DNA of 64,000 nt from the NCBI RefSeq assembly GCF_000372365.1, contig NZ_AQUU01000001.1:124001-188000 (forward strand). The letters are read 5' to 3'. This document shows positions 41,968 to 51,460 of this stretch, piece by piece. Origin of the DNA: Aggregatibacter actinomycetemcomitans DSM 8324. Lineage in GTDB: Bacteria; Pseudomonadota; Gammaproteobacteria; Enterobacterales; Pasteurellaceae. Below the pieces are notes generated by a model. It ran no database searches. It saw nothing but the letters and a program-made list of their open reading frames with translations, and was not told where the DNA came from. Both the position numbers and the translations under genes were made by a program. How positions within the stretch are numbered: position 1 is the stretch's first letter; every line of letters starts with the position of its first letter.

Positions 41968-44900
41968 TTATCGGGGGATAATCAATTCCCACACTAAATC
42001 CACCACAAATTCTAACCGCACTTTATTGTCCGTTAAATCTTTGCTAAAGCGGAATTTGTGCGGGCCGTCGAAGCGATAGACGGAGGGATTGCGTTGGATC
42101 AGCTGCAAAAAGATCGTCGGGTCCAAATCGGCGTTCGGCGCAAACTCAATAAAGCCGCCCTGCGCATTGGCATCCAATCGAATAACGTTGAGCGGTTTTA
42201 AATCCAGACGCAATTGGGCGATTTGCAATAAATTGCGAGTGGCTTGTGGAAGCGCACCGAAGCGGTCAATAAGCTCCACTTTTAACTCGTCCAAGGCTTC
42301 CGTATTTTCTGCGCCGGCAATGCGTTTATAGAAAGACAGGCGCATATTCACATCGCCCAAATAATCTTCCCGCAACAGGGACGGCACGCGCAAATCGATT
42401 TCCGTTTGTTGCTGGGTCAGTTCGTCCAACGACGGTTCACGCCCTTCTTTTAGGGCCTTCACGGCGCGTTCCAGCAATTCCATATAAAGAGAAAAACCGA
42501 TGCTTTCAATTTGCCCGCTTTGTTCGTTGCCCAGCAATTCGCCGGCACCACGGATTTCCAAATCGTGGGTTGCCAAGATGAAGCCCGCCCCGAGGTTATC
42601 CAGACTTTCCAAGGCTTCTAAACGTTTTTGCGCGTCTTTGGTCATCAGTTTTGGCGGCGGAGTGAGCAAATAGGCATAGGCTTGATGATGGGAACGCCCT
42701 ACTCGCCCACGAAGCTGGTGTAACTGCGCCAAGCCGAAATTATCGGCGCGTTCAATAATAATGGTATTAGCGGTCGGCACATCGATGCCCGTTTCAATAA
42801 TGGTAGAACACACCAACACGTTATAACGTTGATGATAAAAATCCGACATCACGCGCTCCAGCTCCCGCTCGCGCATTTGCCCGTGCCCCACGGTGACGCG
42901 CGCTTCCGGCACAAGTGCGGTCAGTTTTTCCGCCGTATTTTCAATGCTCGCCACATCGTTATGCAAATAATACACCTGCCCGCCACGCAGAATTTCACGC
43001 AAGATCGCCTCGCGAATGACCAAATCGTCCGTTTGACGCACGAACGTTTTAATGGTTAAACGGCGCGCCGGCGGTGTAGAAATAATGGAAAGATCGCGAA
43101 TGCCGTTCATCGCCATATTTAAGGTGCGCGGAATCGGCGTCGCGGTGAGGGTGAGAATATCAATATTGGCGCGCAATTGTTTCATTTTTTCTTTCTGGCG
43201 CACGCCAAAGCGATGTTCTTCGTCGATAATCAATAAGCCCAGATCGTGAAATTGTACATCGCCTTGAATGATTTTATGGGTGCCGATCAGAATATCCACT
43301 TTGCCGTCGGCTAAATCCTGAATCACCCGTTTTTGTTCTTTGGCGGTTTTAAAACGGGACAGCATTTCCACGTTTACCGGCAGATTGGCGAAACGATCTT
43401 TAAAATTATCAAAATGTTGTTGCGCTAACAGCGTGGTCGGCACCAAAACGGCGACCTGTTTGTGATTCATCACCGCCAAAAACGCCGCGCGCATTGCCAC
43501 TTCCGTTTTGCCGAATCCCACATCGCCGCACACCAAGCGGTCCATGGCTTTCGGTTGGGTCATGTCGGAAATCACCGCGTTAATCGCCATCAGCTGATCA
43601 TGAGTTTCTTCAAAAGGAAACGTCGCGGTGAATTGTTGAAATTCTTCACGATCATATTGAAACGAAAAGCCTTTTTGTGCTTCCCGCTGGGCGTACACAT
43701 CCAACAATTCCGCCGCTACATCGCGGATTTTCTCCGCGGCTTTGCTGCGTGCTTTGCCCCAGGCTTCAGAACCTAATTTGTGCAACGGTGCCGTTTCATC
43801 GGAACCGCCCACATAGCGGCTGATCAAATGTAAAGATGCCACCGGCACATACAATTTGGAATTGTTAGCATAGTTAAGCAGCAAATATTCCGCTTTCACG
43901 CCGCCGTTTTCCAACGTTACCAAACCGCCATAGCGCCCTACGCCATGCTCCAAATGCACCACGGGCTGACCGATTTGCAGTTCCGCCAGGTTACGAATCA
44001 AGGTGTCGGGATTCACCGTGCGGGATTTGTCCCGTTGCCGTTGTTGCACGCGTTCGCCTAGCAACTCCGTTTCACAAATAATCGCAAGCGGAGTACCTTG
44101 TTCAATGATAAAGCCATGCTCCAACGGACTGACCATTAACGCAAATTTTTGTTCTTCCGCCTGGGCTAAAGTATGAATTTGTTTCGGTTTGAGTTTTAAC
44201 GGCGCAAGCAGACTCAGCAAGGTTTCGCGGCGCCCTTCCGTTTCCACGATAAATAAAATATTGCCTTTAAATTGCTCAATAAATTGACGCAGTTGATGCA
44301 AAGGTTCTTTTTGTTGAGATTGAATGGTCAACGGCGGCACCGGCGCAATCGCTAAATTTTTCTGCCGCGCAGACGACCGCACTTTTTCCGCTTTTAGCGC
44401 AATGGCGGGATACTGCTTCAAATGACGATTCACGTCATCAATGCGCAACCAAAGTTTATCGGGCGGTAACAGCGGACGCATAGGATCTACGCGACGACTT
44501 TCAAAACGCTGCTGCGCATCGGTGTAAAAACGCTCGCCTTGGGCTTGATTTTGCTCGGCGGTAATAAACAGCGTATTTGCCGGGAAATAATCGAACAAGG
44601 TCGCCATTTGCTCAAAAAACAACGGTTGCCAATATTCAATACCTGCCGCCAACGTGCCTTTGCTGACCTGTTGATAAATGTGTTCCGGATCCCGTCGGAT
44701 TTCCCCGAATTCCGCCCGAAATTGGCTACGGAAAAATTCAATACCCGTGCTATCCGTCGGAAATTCATGTGCCGGCAATAAATTGATTTGGTCGATTTCC
44801 TGCAACGTACGCTGGGTGTCCACATCAAAAGTGCGAATGGAATCAATTTCATCATCAAAAAAATCTAAGCGAAAAGGCTCTGCACTTCCCATCGGAAACA

Positions 44901-45426
44901 AATCCAACAACGCGCCGCGCACCGCATATTCGCCATGTTCCAGCACCTGTTCCACGGCGCGATAGCCCGCTTTCTCCAATTGCAGGCGAAGGGATTCGAT
45001 GACAAAACGATCGCCTTTGTTAATCAGCAATACGTTATGCTGCAAATAAGACGGCGGGCAAACCCGCTGCATTAAGGTAGCGACAGGTAAAATAAAAATA
45101 CCTTGCTTGCGCTGTTGCAAATGAAATAAGGCACTTAAACGTGCGGAAATAATATCCTGATGAGGCGAAAAACTGTCATAAGGCAGGGTTTCCCAATCGG
45201 GGAAAAAAGTCACGTTTTGCGATAACGCGGAAGGCGCCGGTTGCTTTAATTCTTTCTCCAAACGCACCGCACTTCGGGTGTCATTGGTCACCACCACGGT
45301 TAGACCGTCAAACTGCGCGGCAATTTCGCTAATGGCAAGGCTATCCGCGCCGGGCAGGATATTGGCTAAAATTTTATGATCATTCGCTTGGGTAGGAATT
45401 TCGAGATGAAAAAATTGAGTTTGCAT
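41968..45426 (-). CDS. mfd: Transcription-repair coupling factor
   Basis: A 1152-aa ATP-dependent translocase that displaces stalled RNA polymerase and recruits UvrA. In order: the UvrB-like N-terminal module, the RNA polymerase-interacting domain (VHLEHGVGRYGG), then the helicase core with CGDVGFGKTEVAMRAAFLA (Walker A) and LLIIDEEHRFG (DEEH), TATPIPRTL, and the C-terminal TRCF domain. The frame is open to 45609, but ATG 45426 (MQTQFFHLEIP) gives the family length (E. coli 1148); the extension is a Lys/Arg-rich shadow. Confidence 0.96.
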   Translation of the reverse strand: MQTQFFHLEIPTQANDHKILANILPGADSLAISEIAAQFDGLTVVVTNDTRSAVRLEKELKQPAPSALSQNVTFFPDWETLPYDSFSPHQDIISARLSALFHLQQRKQGIFILPVATLMQRVCPPSYLQHNVLLINKGDRFVIESLRLQLEKAGYRAVEQVLEHGEYAVRGALLDLFPMGSAEPFRLDFFDDEIDSIRTFDVDTQRTLQEIDQINLLPAHEFPTDSTGIEFFRSQFRAEFGEIRRDPEHIYQQVSKGTLAAGIEYWQPLFFEQMATLFDYFPANTLFITAEQNQAQGERFYTDAQQRFESRRVDPMRPLLPPDKLWLRIDDVNRHLKQYPAIALKAEKVRSSARQKNLAIAPVPPLTIQSQQKEPLHQLRQFIEQFKGNILFIVETEGRRETLLSLLAPLKLKPKQIHTLAQAEEQKFALMVSPLEHGFIIEQGTPLAIICETELLGERVQQRQRDKSRTVNPDTLIRNLAELQIGQPVVHLEHGVGRYGGLVTLENGGVKAEYLLLNYANNSKLYVPVASLHLISRYVGGSDETAPLHKLGSEAWGKARSKAAEKIRDVAAELLDVYAQREAQKGFSFQYDREEFQQFTATFPFEETHDQLMAINAVISDMTQPKAMDRLVCGDVGFGKTEVAMRAAFLAVMNHKQVAVLVPTTLLAQQHFDNFKDRFANLPVNVEMLSRFKTAKEQKRVIQDLADGKVDILIGTHKIIQGDVQFHDLGLLIIDEEHRFGVRQKEKMKQLRANIDILTLTATPIPRTLNMAMNGIRDLSIISTPPARRLTIKTFVRQTDDLVIREAILREILRGGQVYYLHNDVASIENTAEKLTALVPEARVTVGHGQMRERELERVMSDFYHQRYNVLVCSTIIETGIDVPTANTIIIERADNFGLAQLHQLRGRVGRSHHQAYAYLLTPPPKLMTKDAQKRLEALESLDNLGAGFILATHDLEIRGAGELLGNEQSGQIESIGFSLYMELLERAVKALKEGREPSLDELTQQQTEIDLRVPSLLREDYLGDVNMRLSFYKRIAGAENTEALDELKVELIDRFGALPQATRNLLQIAQLRLDLKPLNVIRLDANAQGGFIEFAPNADLDPTIFLQLIQRNPSVYRFDGPHKFRFSKDLTDNKVRLEFVVDLVWELIIPR

Positions 45427-45522
45427 AAAACGACAAAAGAGTAAGAAAAAAATTGCCGTTAGTTTAGCGCAAACAAGGGGGATTTCCAATAAAGATCTGT
45501 ATAAAAAGACAGTAATCCTACC

Positions 45523-45546
45523 TAGGGCAAGGCATTGCCCTGGGTA
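45523..45546. repeat. Intergenic palindromic hairpin
   Basis: CCTAGGGCAA and TTGCCCTGGG form ten pairs (one G-T) around the loop GGCA, between the DUF5363-like gene and mfd. No T run follows on either strand. It resembles the CCTAGCACG hairpin near 13971 in its CCTAG start and size, which hints at a repeat family. Confidence 0.6.
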
Positions 45547-45553
45547 TCCACGC

Positions 45554-45727
45554 TTAGTGCGTTTCTTTCTCCTTCGGCGTTTTTTCCTTAGGTTCGGGAT
45601 CTTCATCAAACTTCACCACCGGTACGCAGCCCCGGCAAGTGCCTTGATCCACGCCGGCTTCTTTGCAGAAATCGGAATACGCATCCCAAGCGCGTTTTAA
45701 CCAACCTTTTTTGGCTTCTTCAGTCAT
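45554..45727 (-). CDS. Small conserved protein, DUF5363-like
   Basis: A 57-aa protein: MTEEAKKGWLKRAWDAYSDF, then CKEAGVDQGTCRGCVPVV and a charged KFDEDPEPKEK tail. Three Cys, two as CRGC, suggest a metal or redox site. I recognise it as the small DUF5363-type protein found beside mfd in Pasteurellaceae, though this is memory rather than a search. GGAGGCAACT before ATG 45727 is a strong ribosome binding site. It lies between tmcA and mfd on the same strand. Function unknown. Confidence 0.75.
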   Translation of the reverse strand: MTEEAKKGWLKRAWDAYSDFCKEAGVDQGTCRGCVPVVKFDEDPEPKEKTPKEKETH

Positions 45728-45767
45728 AGTTGCCTCCTTAGTCGTGCCGTTTTATTCTGGGTTGTTA

Positions 45768-47690
45768 TCATAAGAAGGCGAAATTTTTTTGCAACCCTTT
45801 CTTCACTTCTAACCGACAATTTGTCAGCCACGTTTTTTTATGTTGAATGTCATCAGGACGCTTGCAATAGGCTGTCAATAAAGGAAAATCCCGATCCCCG
45901 TTTAATTTCATCAAGCGCCGAATAGCGGGCAAAGCAAACGCCAACGGCAGGAAGAAATCGGCAAAATCCGCCAAGCATTGCCAGTCGGCTTCATTGAGCG
46001 ACCAATCCGTTTCGGTTCCGACAAATTGTGTCGCCAGCGGGTGCAATGAAAGGGGCAGATTGCGTGTAAATTGTTGTTCCGCCTGTTGCACCAACGCCCG
46101 TCCTCGCTCCGTCAGCGGGCACAATGCCACTACGGAATAACAGCCGCTGCCCGCATCTTTGCTTTCGCTGAAATGCACCAAAATAAAACCGCACTTTTGC
46201 CAAAACGCCAGCAGCTCGGGGGTGTAACCGAAACTGACGGAAAGGAAATCCACCGCACGTTGTTGTTTAACCTGTTCAATTAAACGCTGCCCCAGTCCCC
46301 GCTGCTGCCAGTTGGGTTGCACGGCGATACGGGAAATGCGCAATGAGCGTAATTTGCACGCCTGTTCCAATCCCGCCTGAAAACATAACATTTGCGCCAC
46401 CAAATTACCACGTGGACGACGTTGTCCGCGCCGAATTTGACGAATTAATACGTCGTCACCAAATTCGCCCTCCGGCACCGCCCACACACAACCCAACAAG
46501 ACCTCCTGCGTCTGCGCAAGATAAAATTGTTGTCGCGGCGCATCCAATAATCGACGTAAATCCAACGGCGAGGTACGGTAATGCGCCAAGGTCAGCAAGC
46601 CATAAACCGATTCGATTTGATAAGGCGGAATCTGTTCTTCGTAAACAATCTGAATCTGTTTGGCAAGGTTGGCATCGTAACGCGGTTGCGTCAGACGATC
46701 TTCGCAATCACACAACAACAATTCATCAATAAAGCGCTCCAGTTTGTCATCCGCCTGCCAACGTAACGGGCTGAACAATTCAAAATGCCGTAAAGTGCGG
46801 TCGGTTTTCGCCATAAATTTTAACAAGAAGCCCCTGCCCGTGCCTTCGTAGCTGTGAATGGTGGTCGTCAGCACAATGCGTTTAAAGGCGGTCGTTAAAC
46901 CAAACAGCGTATCCAACGGGATCATCGCCGCTTCGTCCACAAACAACCAATGATCCGAGAACGGTCGCAGGTCTTCGTCAATCTTTCGACGCAGTTCATC
47001 AGGCGGCATAAAGGGGATTTCCGCACCGGAAAATTCATTGAAAATCTTGACCACACTTTTGTTCGGCGCCGTCAATAGAACGGGCTTATTTGCCGCTAAT
47101 TGCTGTTTGGCGAACAAGCCCGCCAAAGCGGATTTTCCCCGCCCGCGCTTTGCCGTAACGATTAACATCTCCGCATCAGATTTCGCCATTTGCCGCAATA
47201 AATGGGCTTGTTCCTGGGTCGGTTGGTGTTGTTCTGAAAGCAACTTTTCAATCTTAGGGAAAACGAGCGCAGACGGCAAATGTTGATAAATGGGGAAGCT
47301 GTATTTCCGGATTTTTTCTTGTAGAAAAGCAATAAAGTGCGGTGTGTTTATCGGGTGTTTTTCACTACTCCAACGCAGGCTGTCGCCGTCGGGTTGTGCC
47401 GCCAAATCCTGCCACTCATTGAATAACAGCAATAATGTGCCGCCTTCCGACAGCGCACCGGCGGCAATAGCGAAGGCATCTAAATGAATGCCTTGGCGCC
47501 CATCATAAATGAGCGCGGGGAATTCGCTGCCGAGCAGATTTTTACTTTTGCTAAAAGGGAAATGAGGTTGAGCAGGAAAGTGCGGCAAAACACCGCCAAT
47601 CCACACCGCACTTTTCAGGGTAGGAAAGTATTCCCATTGGCGCGCTAACGTGGCATCGTCTCCAACAAGGAGAATTAGCTGCCGCGCCAT
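45768..47690 (-). CDS. tmcA: tRNA(Met) cytidine acetyltransferase
   Basis: A 640-aa enzyme that acetylates the wobble C34 of elongator tRNA-Met using acetyl-CoA and ATP. The helicase-like module has Walker A AKRGRGKSA (180-188) and Walker B LFVDEAAMIPLD (about 249-260). The GNAT domain follows with IAVQPNWQQRGLGQRLIEQV (about 456-475). Length is a little under E. coli TmcA (671). The start is three bases after the lipoprotein stop, so the two genes are coupled. Confidence 0.93.
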   Translation of the reverse strand: MARQLILLVGDDATLARQWEYFPTLKSAVWIGGVLPHFPAQPHFPFSKSKNLLGSEFPALIYDGRQGIHLDAFAIAAGALSEGGTLLLLFNEWQDLAAQPDGDSLRWSSEKHPINTPHFIAFLQEKIRKYSFPIYQHLPSALVFPKIEKLLSEQHQPTQEQAHLLRQMAKSDAEMLIVTAKRGRGKSALAGLFAKQQLAANKPVLLTAPNKSVVKIFNEFSGAEIPFMPPDELRRKIDEDLRPFSDHWLFVDEAAMIPLDTLFGLTTAFKRIVLTTTIHSYEGTGRGFLLKFMAKTDRTLRHFELFSPLRWQADDKLERFIDELLLCDCEDRLTQPRYDANLAKQIQIVYEEQIPPYQIESVYGLLTLAHYRTSPLDLRRLLDAPRQQFYLAQTQEVLLGCVWAVPEGEFGDDVLIRQIRRGQRRPRGNLVAQMLCFQAGLEQACKLRSLRISRIAVQPNWQQRGLGQRLIEQVKQQRAVDFLSVSFGYTPELLAFWQKCGFILVHFSESKDAGSGCYSVVALCPLTERGRALVQQAEQQFTRNLPLSLHPLATQFVGTETDWSLNEADWQCLADFADFFLPLAFALPAIRRLMKLNGDRDFPLLTAYCKRPDDIQHKKTWLTNCRLEVKKGLQKNFAFL

Positions 47691-47693
47691 GCT

Positions 47694-48392
47694 TTACCAA
47701 CCCCGCGAATACGGATCCGTCCAATCTACATTGATATTTTTATTGCTTTTATAGAGCGGTTCGCTTTCTCCGCGAATTTGGCGTTCAATAGATTCTCGTT
47801 GCGTGTGAAAACGGCGAAACGCGTCATCTATCGTTTGTCGTTGCTTTTGCACTTGGTTTTCAACAGAACGACTGTCGCCCGCTAAGCCTTGCCGGCGTTT
47901 GCGTTCGTTGAGGCGATCACGAAAACGCCGTTTCAAATCACGGCATTCAAATTCACGAATGTTATTCACATCGTGATTGAGTTGTTGATACTTAAATTGA
48001 AAATAATCGTAAGAAGACTGATCGTCAAAAATCGTGCGTGCCGACGCTTTGCCCACAATCTTCGCCAACTCGTCATTGATCATATCTTTTAATAGTCGTT
48101 TTTCAAGGGCGGTAACACGTTCATCCGATTGCTTACCCAGTTCCGGCAACAAACAATATTCCAGGTTATTTTTGGCTAAAACGAATTTTTCCATGTCTTC
48201 CGTAGAAATTTTGTATCTTGGATCCTGATATTTCGGTTCATGCGTGCGGCGGGTGCTGAAAACAGCATGTTCTTCATCATCATACTGCACGGAAGGGGTC
48301 GGATAACCGGGTTCAAATTGCGGATAAGGATAATAACCCGCGCAGGCGGTTAAAATAGAAATCGGTAAAACAAGTAAGTATTTTTTTAACAT
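47694..48392 (-). CDS. Predicted lipoprotein of unknown function
   Basis: A 232-aa protein with a lipoprotein signal: MLKKYLLVLPISILTACAG has the lipobox LTAC, giving lipidation at Cys17. The mature part is highly charged and probably helical, with Arg/Lys-rich stretches (RDLKRRFRDRLNERKRRQG) likely to form coiled coils, and Tyr/Pro-rich sequence right after the lipid anchor (YYPYPQFEPGYP). I do not recognise a domain. It sits directly upstream of tmcA on the same strand, an order I recall from Haemophilus. An envelope location is expected. Confidence 0.8.
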   Translation of the reverse strand: MLKKYLLVLPISILTACAGYYPYPQFEPGYPTPSVQYDDEEHAVFSTRRTHEPKYQDPRYKISTEDMEKFVLAKNNLEYCLLPELGKQSDERVTALEKRLLKDMINDELAKIVGKASARTIFDDQSSYDYFQFKYQQLNHDVNNIREFECRDLKRRFRDRLNERKRRQGLAGDSRSVENQVQKQRQTIDDAFRRFHTQRESIERQIRGESEPLYKSNKNINVDWTDPYSRGW

Positions 48393-48553
48393 GATATTCC
48401 TTCAGGTTGAAAATAGATGAATTATTGCCTCGCTGCAGCAACCTTAAAAGTCTGAATTATGTGTAACCATATATGGCTTTTAATGGCAACTGAAGCAAGA
48501 ATGCCCGTTTGACCCTGATTTTCCGAAATAGTTTTACGCATTCCGACTTTTTC

Positions 48554-49018
48554 TTACTTCTCGCTCAGATACGGATCGACAAAGCCAAGCCCCATCATAA
48601 TTTGCGTTTCCAGGCTTTCCATTTCCTCCGCTTCGTCATCTTCAATATGATCATAACCGAGTAAATGCAAACTACCGTGCACCACCATGTGTGCCCAATG
48701 CGCAATTAGCGGTTTCTCTTGCTCTTGGGCTTCGCGTTCCACCACTTGACGGCAAATCACCAAATCGCCCAATAGCGGCAGCTCCACTTCATCAGGGCAT
48801 TCAAAAGGGAAAGACAGCACATTGGTGGGGTGATCTTTGCCACGATAATTGAAATTTAATGCGTGGCTTTCCGTTTCGTCCACAATGCGTACGGTCATCT
48901 CAACTTCCCCGCTTTGCGGTTGCACTGCCGCTGTTGCCCATTGTTCAATTTGCGCCGCCGTCGGCAAGCCACTTTCATCTGCGCTGGCGATTTGTAAATC
49001 AATAATCATCTTACCCAT
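48554..49018 (-). CDS. ybeY: Endoribonuclease YbeY
   Basis: A 154-aa single-strand endoribonuclease for 16S rRNA 3' maturation and ribosome quality control. The metal-binding signature [25 protein letters not shown] (about 112-136) has the HGxLHLxGxDH core with three His. Length matches E. coli (155). It is alone on its strand, flanked by the AT-rich region before the pilus locus. Confidence 0.95.
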   Translation of the reverse strand: MGKMIIDLQIASADESGLPTAAQIEQWATAAVQPQSGEVEMTVRIVDETESHALNFNYRGKDHPTNVLSFPFECPDEVELPLLGDLVICRQVVEREAQEQEKPLIAHWAHMVVHGSLHLLGYDHIEDDEAEEMESLETQIMMGLGFVDPYLSEK

Positions 49019-49584
49019 GTTGTTACCCTAAATTCATTGCCATTTCCGACCGCACTTTGCATGACTTTACAGCAATATATAGAAAGTGGATAAAAAAGTA
49101 GCAGACAATATAGCACAATTTGTATCGAAAGAGACTAGACGCAATAAAATTGATTTTCCATAAATATACTTTTTTAGAAAAACAATAAAATTTGATTTAG
49201 TTAAGTTAAAAAAGCGTAAAAAATACGACTTTCCTACAAGGAAAAAAGAAATAAATCGCGACATCTCTAAATCCACACATATTTAAGTGTTTTTTGTAAT
49301 TAAAGTTAAAAGTTGTAAATTTACTGTAAAATCAATAGAAAAAGCAGAGAATGCTCATTTACAATAATACCTAAGGCATTGTGATTAAAAGAATTTCAAT
49401 AATCAAAATACATATCCATATATAGCGAACTTATTATTCTAAAAAACTTGCATTTTAATTTTTCAGGACTATAACACCACTCGTTTATTTAATTCCACAG
49501 GCTTATTAAATAAATGACATTAAATCCAAACTCAAGGATTCTTGAATTTTATTTTCTATAAACAACAATAGGAGCATTAAGACA
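49019..49584. other. AT-rich promoter region before the flp/tad locus
   Basis: This 566-base stretch is markedly richer in A and T than the housekeeping DNA to its left. An uptake sequence near 49052 is the last perfect one before 61361. A 69-codon minus-strand frame inside it (49067-49276) has no ribosome binding site and composition-driven Phe/Leu content, so I do not call it. A candidate flp-1 promoter is listed separately; the leader also has a small CAAG/CTTG inverted repeat near 49534-49545. Confidence 0.6.
49448..49475 (+). promoter_or_regulatory. Candidate flp-1 promoter
   Basis: TTGCAT (49448-49453), a 16-base spacer, then TATAAC (49470-49475); both are good sigma-70 hexamers. Transcription would start near 49482 and give a leader of about 100 bases before flp-1. 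Confidence 0.5.
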
Positions 49585-49815
49585 ATGTTAAATACTTTAA
49601 CTACTAAAGCATACATCAAAGCAGCTGAAGCAATCCGTTCTTTCAGAGAAAATCAAGCAGGTGTGACTGCAATTGAGTACGGTTTGATCGCTATTGCTGT
49701 TGCTGTATTAATCGTTGCAGTATTCTACAGCAACAATGGTTTTATCGCTAACTTGCAAAGTAAGTTTAATAGTTTAGCTAATACAGTTAACAGTGCAAAT
49801 GTCACTAAGTCATAA
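49585..49815 (+). CDS. flp-1: Major Flp pilin
   Basis: A 76-aa type IVb prepilin that polymerises into the adhesive, bundled Flp pili. The prepilin site is QAG26/V27-TAIEYGLIAIAVAV: cleavage after Gly26, a Glu at +5, the Glu-Tyr pair typical of Flp pilins, then a 20-residue hydrophobic helix. The mature pilin is 50 residues, rich in Ser and Asn at its C-terminus. The sequence is very close to what I recall for A. actinomycetemcomitans Flp1. TAGGAG lies 10 bases before the ATG. A hairpin follows the gene before flp-2. Confidence 0.96.
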   Translation: MLNTLTTKAYIKAAEAIRSFRENQAGVTAIEYGLIAIAVAVLIVAVFYSNNGFIANLQSKFNSLANTVNSANVTKS

Positions 49816-49859
49816 GTAACAACTTAAATATTAAATACAAGCTTAAAACTAGCAAAATA

Positions 49860-49886
49860 GAATAGCCCTTATTGGTAGGGCTATTC
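49860..49886 (+). terminator. Hairpin between flp-1 and flp-2
   Basis: GAATAGCCCT (49860-49869) and AGGGCTATTC (49877-49886) pair perfectly around a seven-base loop, then GCTGCTTTATTTTG. The T run is interrupted, so termination would be partial. That would leave abundant flp-1 message and less of the 13 downstream genes, matching the need for far more pilin than machinery. Confidence 0.75.
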
Positions 49887-49909
49887 GCTGCTTTATTTTG
49901 AAATTAATT

Positions 49910-50140
49910 ATGATGGATTTACTGGATTACTTTTATCGTCAAGTAGTCTTTTTTTCGTATAAGTTTTACAGAAATCGACAAGGGATTACTTCTGTTGAGT
50001 ATGGGCTGATTGCTGTGGCTATTGCCGTTTTTGTAGTCGCCATCCTGGTCGGGGATAACAGCTTTATTAGCGCATTGTCAGGCAAGTTCTCGGATTTAGC
50101 GACCACTGTCTCTGGCGCCATAGTTAGCAAAAGTAGCTAA
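49910..50140 (+). CDS. flp-2: Second Flp pilin-like protein
   Basis: A 76-aa prepilin with RNRQG25/I26-TSVEYGLIAVAIAVFVVAILV: cleavage after Gly25, Glu at +5, EY pair and hydrophobic helix. The frame is open from TTG 49898, but ATG 49910 gives a leader nearly the same length as flp-1. No strong ribosome binding site is visible. In A. actinomycetemcomitans Flp2 is dispensable for pilus formation; its role here is not evident. Confidence 0.9.
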   Translation: MMDLLDYFYRQVVFFSYKFYRNRQGITSVEYGLIAVAIAVFVVAILVGDNSFISALSGKFSDLATTVSGAIVSKSS

Positions 50141-50155
50141 GAAAAATGATAAAAA

Positions 50156-50584
50156 ATGAACTGGTTTATTAATGCTTTAGTAATCATAATGCTCTTGCTG
50201 CTGATTACTTTATCTATAACTGATATTCGTTCTCGGCTTATTAGTAACCGAGTCGTTTTATTTCTGTTACTCGTCATTATTCCGTTCAGTTTATTAAAAT
50301 ATCAGACTATCTTTGTTATTCCCGCCTTATGTACACTTATTATCGGATTTTTACTATTTTCTTTGCGCTTCATAGGTGCAGGAGATATTAAGCTTGCTTC
50401 AGTGCTAATGTTAGCCGTTCCAAGCGACGAAGTTTTTTCTTTTTTCTTCTTTACAACATTTGCCGGATTGGGACTAATTATTATCGGTTGGTTATTTTTC
50501 CGTAAATCAATTAAAGAAAACGGATTGCCTTATGGCGTAGCAATAAGCCTTGGCTTTATGATAAACCTAGCTCTATCAAACTAA
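50156..50584 (+). CDS. tadV: Flp prepilin peptidase TadV
   Basis: A 142-aa aspartic prepilin peptidase of the short CpaA type, an inner membrane protein with about five to six helices. The two catalytic Asp are visible: Asp23 in ITDIRSRLISNR and Asp77 in the GAGDIKL (GxGD) motif. It cleaves Flp1 and the TadE/TadF pseudopilins after Gly. No cytoplasmic Cys-rich methylase domain is present, as usual for this branch. Confidence 0.93.
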   Translation: MNWFINALVIIMLLLLITLSITDIRSRLISNRVVLFLLLVIIPFSLLKYQTIFVIPALCTLIIGFLLFSLRFIGAGDIKLASVLMLAVPSDEVFSFFFFTTFAGLGLIIIGWLFFRKSIKENGLPYGVAISLGFMINLALSN

Positions 50585-50634
50585 TCTTGATAAGCAAAAA
50601 CTTTACTTTGTTAAAATTTAATTAAGGGTAAAAA

Positions 50635-51459
50635 ATGAATTACAGAACGCTCTTGATCATTTCAGTGCTTACGCTAGCGGTTGGCATTGGTGGCATTATG
50701 TTTATGCCAACATTTGACAACACTGAAAATCAACAAACAATAATAAATAATCAGCCGGTTCCGGAAGCTGAGAAAAAACCGGAAAAGCTAATTTTAACAG
50801 CCGAGTTAAAGAATGACGTAAGCAAAGGTCATTTATTACAGGCAGATGATTACATTTTAAATGAGATTTCTGTCCCTGAAGACAGTGCACTAGTCGACAA
50901 TGACCTAAGAGAGGCTACGACTAAAAATGGTATTCAGGGATTACAAGGCTATTTAATGGCAGAAAATGTCAGAGCTGGTTCTTTTCTATCCAACAAATCT
51001 ATTATCTCTCCGAATGATCCTAGATTCTTTACATCCAGCCTAGATCCGAATCAAGAAGTTGCATATCGCATCTATGTTAAATCTGGTGATGATTACATTC
51101 TAAATACTATTTTAAGTGGAGACTATGTTGCTATCTATAGCCAACAAATTGCTTCAGATTCGCGCAACACTTATGATCGTAAAGATTTAGTTAAAATTTT
51201 AGGTAAAGTATTGGTTTTACAAGCAAGAAACTTTACTCAATCAACAGAACAAGGTGCTCCTGAAGCTGAAAAGGCAGCAGACGGGATTCCAAACAATCAA
51301 GAATATGCTGGTTATGTAGCACTAAAGATAACTGCTGAACAAGCAAAAAAATTCTATTCACTGGATAGAGAATCAAAGTTAGTCATATTACCTGCCGAAA
51401 ATAATACTCAAGAAGTTGATTCACGCGGTGTATTCATCAGAAAATTAAGAGGTCAATAA
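50635..51459 (+). CDS. rcpC: Flp pilus assembly protein RcpC (CpaB family)
   Basis: A 274-aa periplasmic/outer-membrane-associated protein with an N-terminal hydrophobic anchor (LLIISVLTLAVGIGGIMFM) and an SAF domain (LTAELKNDVSKGHLLQADDYILNEISVPEDS, about 53-83). CpaB-family proteins help the secretin and bind peptidoglycan through SAF repeats. GGGTAAAAA precedes the ATG. It is followed two bases later by rcpA. Confidence 0.9.
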   Translation: MNYRTLLIISVLTLAVGIGGIMFMPTFDNTENQQTIINNQPVPEAEKKPEKLILTAELKNDVSKGHLLQADDYILNEISVPEDSALVDNDLREATTKNGIQGLQGYLMAENVRAGSFLSNKSIISPNDPRFFTSSLDPNQEVAYRIYVKSGDDYILNTILSGDYVAIYSQQIASDSRNTYDRKDLVKILGKVLVLQARNFTQSTEQGAPEAEKAADGIPNNQEYAGYVALKITAEQAKKFYSLDRESKLVILPAENNTQEVDSRGVFIRKLRGQ

Positions 51460-51460
51460 G

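Noticed and set aside
45427-45609. 61-residue extension of mfd
   Set aside because: Basic low-complexity sequence overlapping the DUF5363-like gene; ATG 45426 gives the known family length.
49067-49276. 69-codon minus-strand frame rich in Phe and Leu
   Set aside because: No ribosome binding site, composition explained by AT-rich DNA, and it lies in the flp promoter region.
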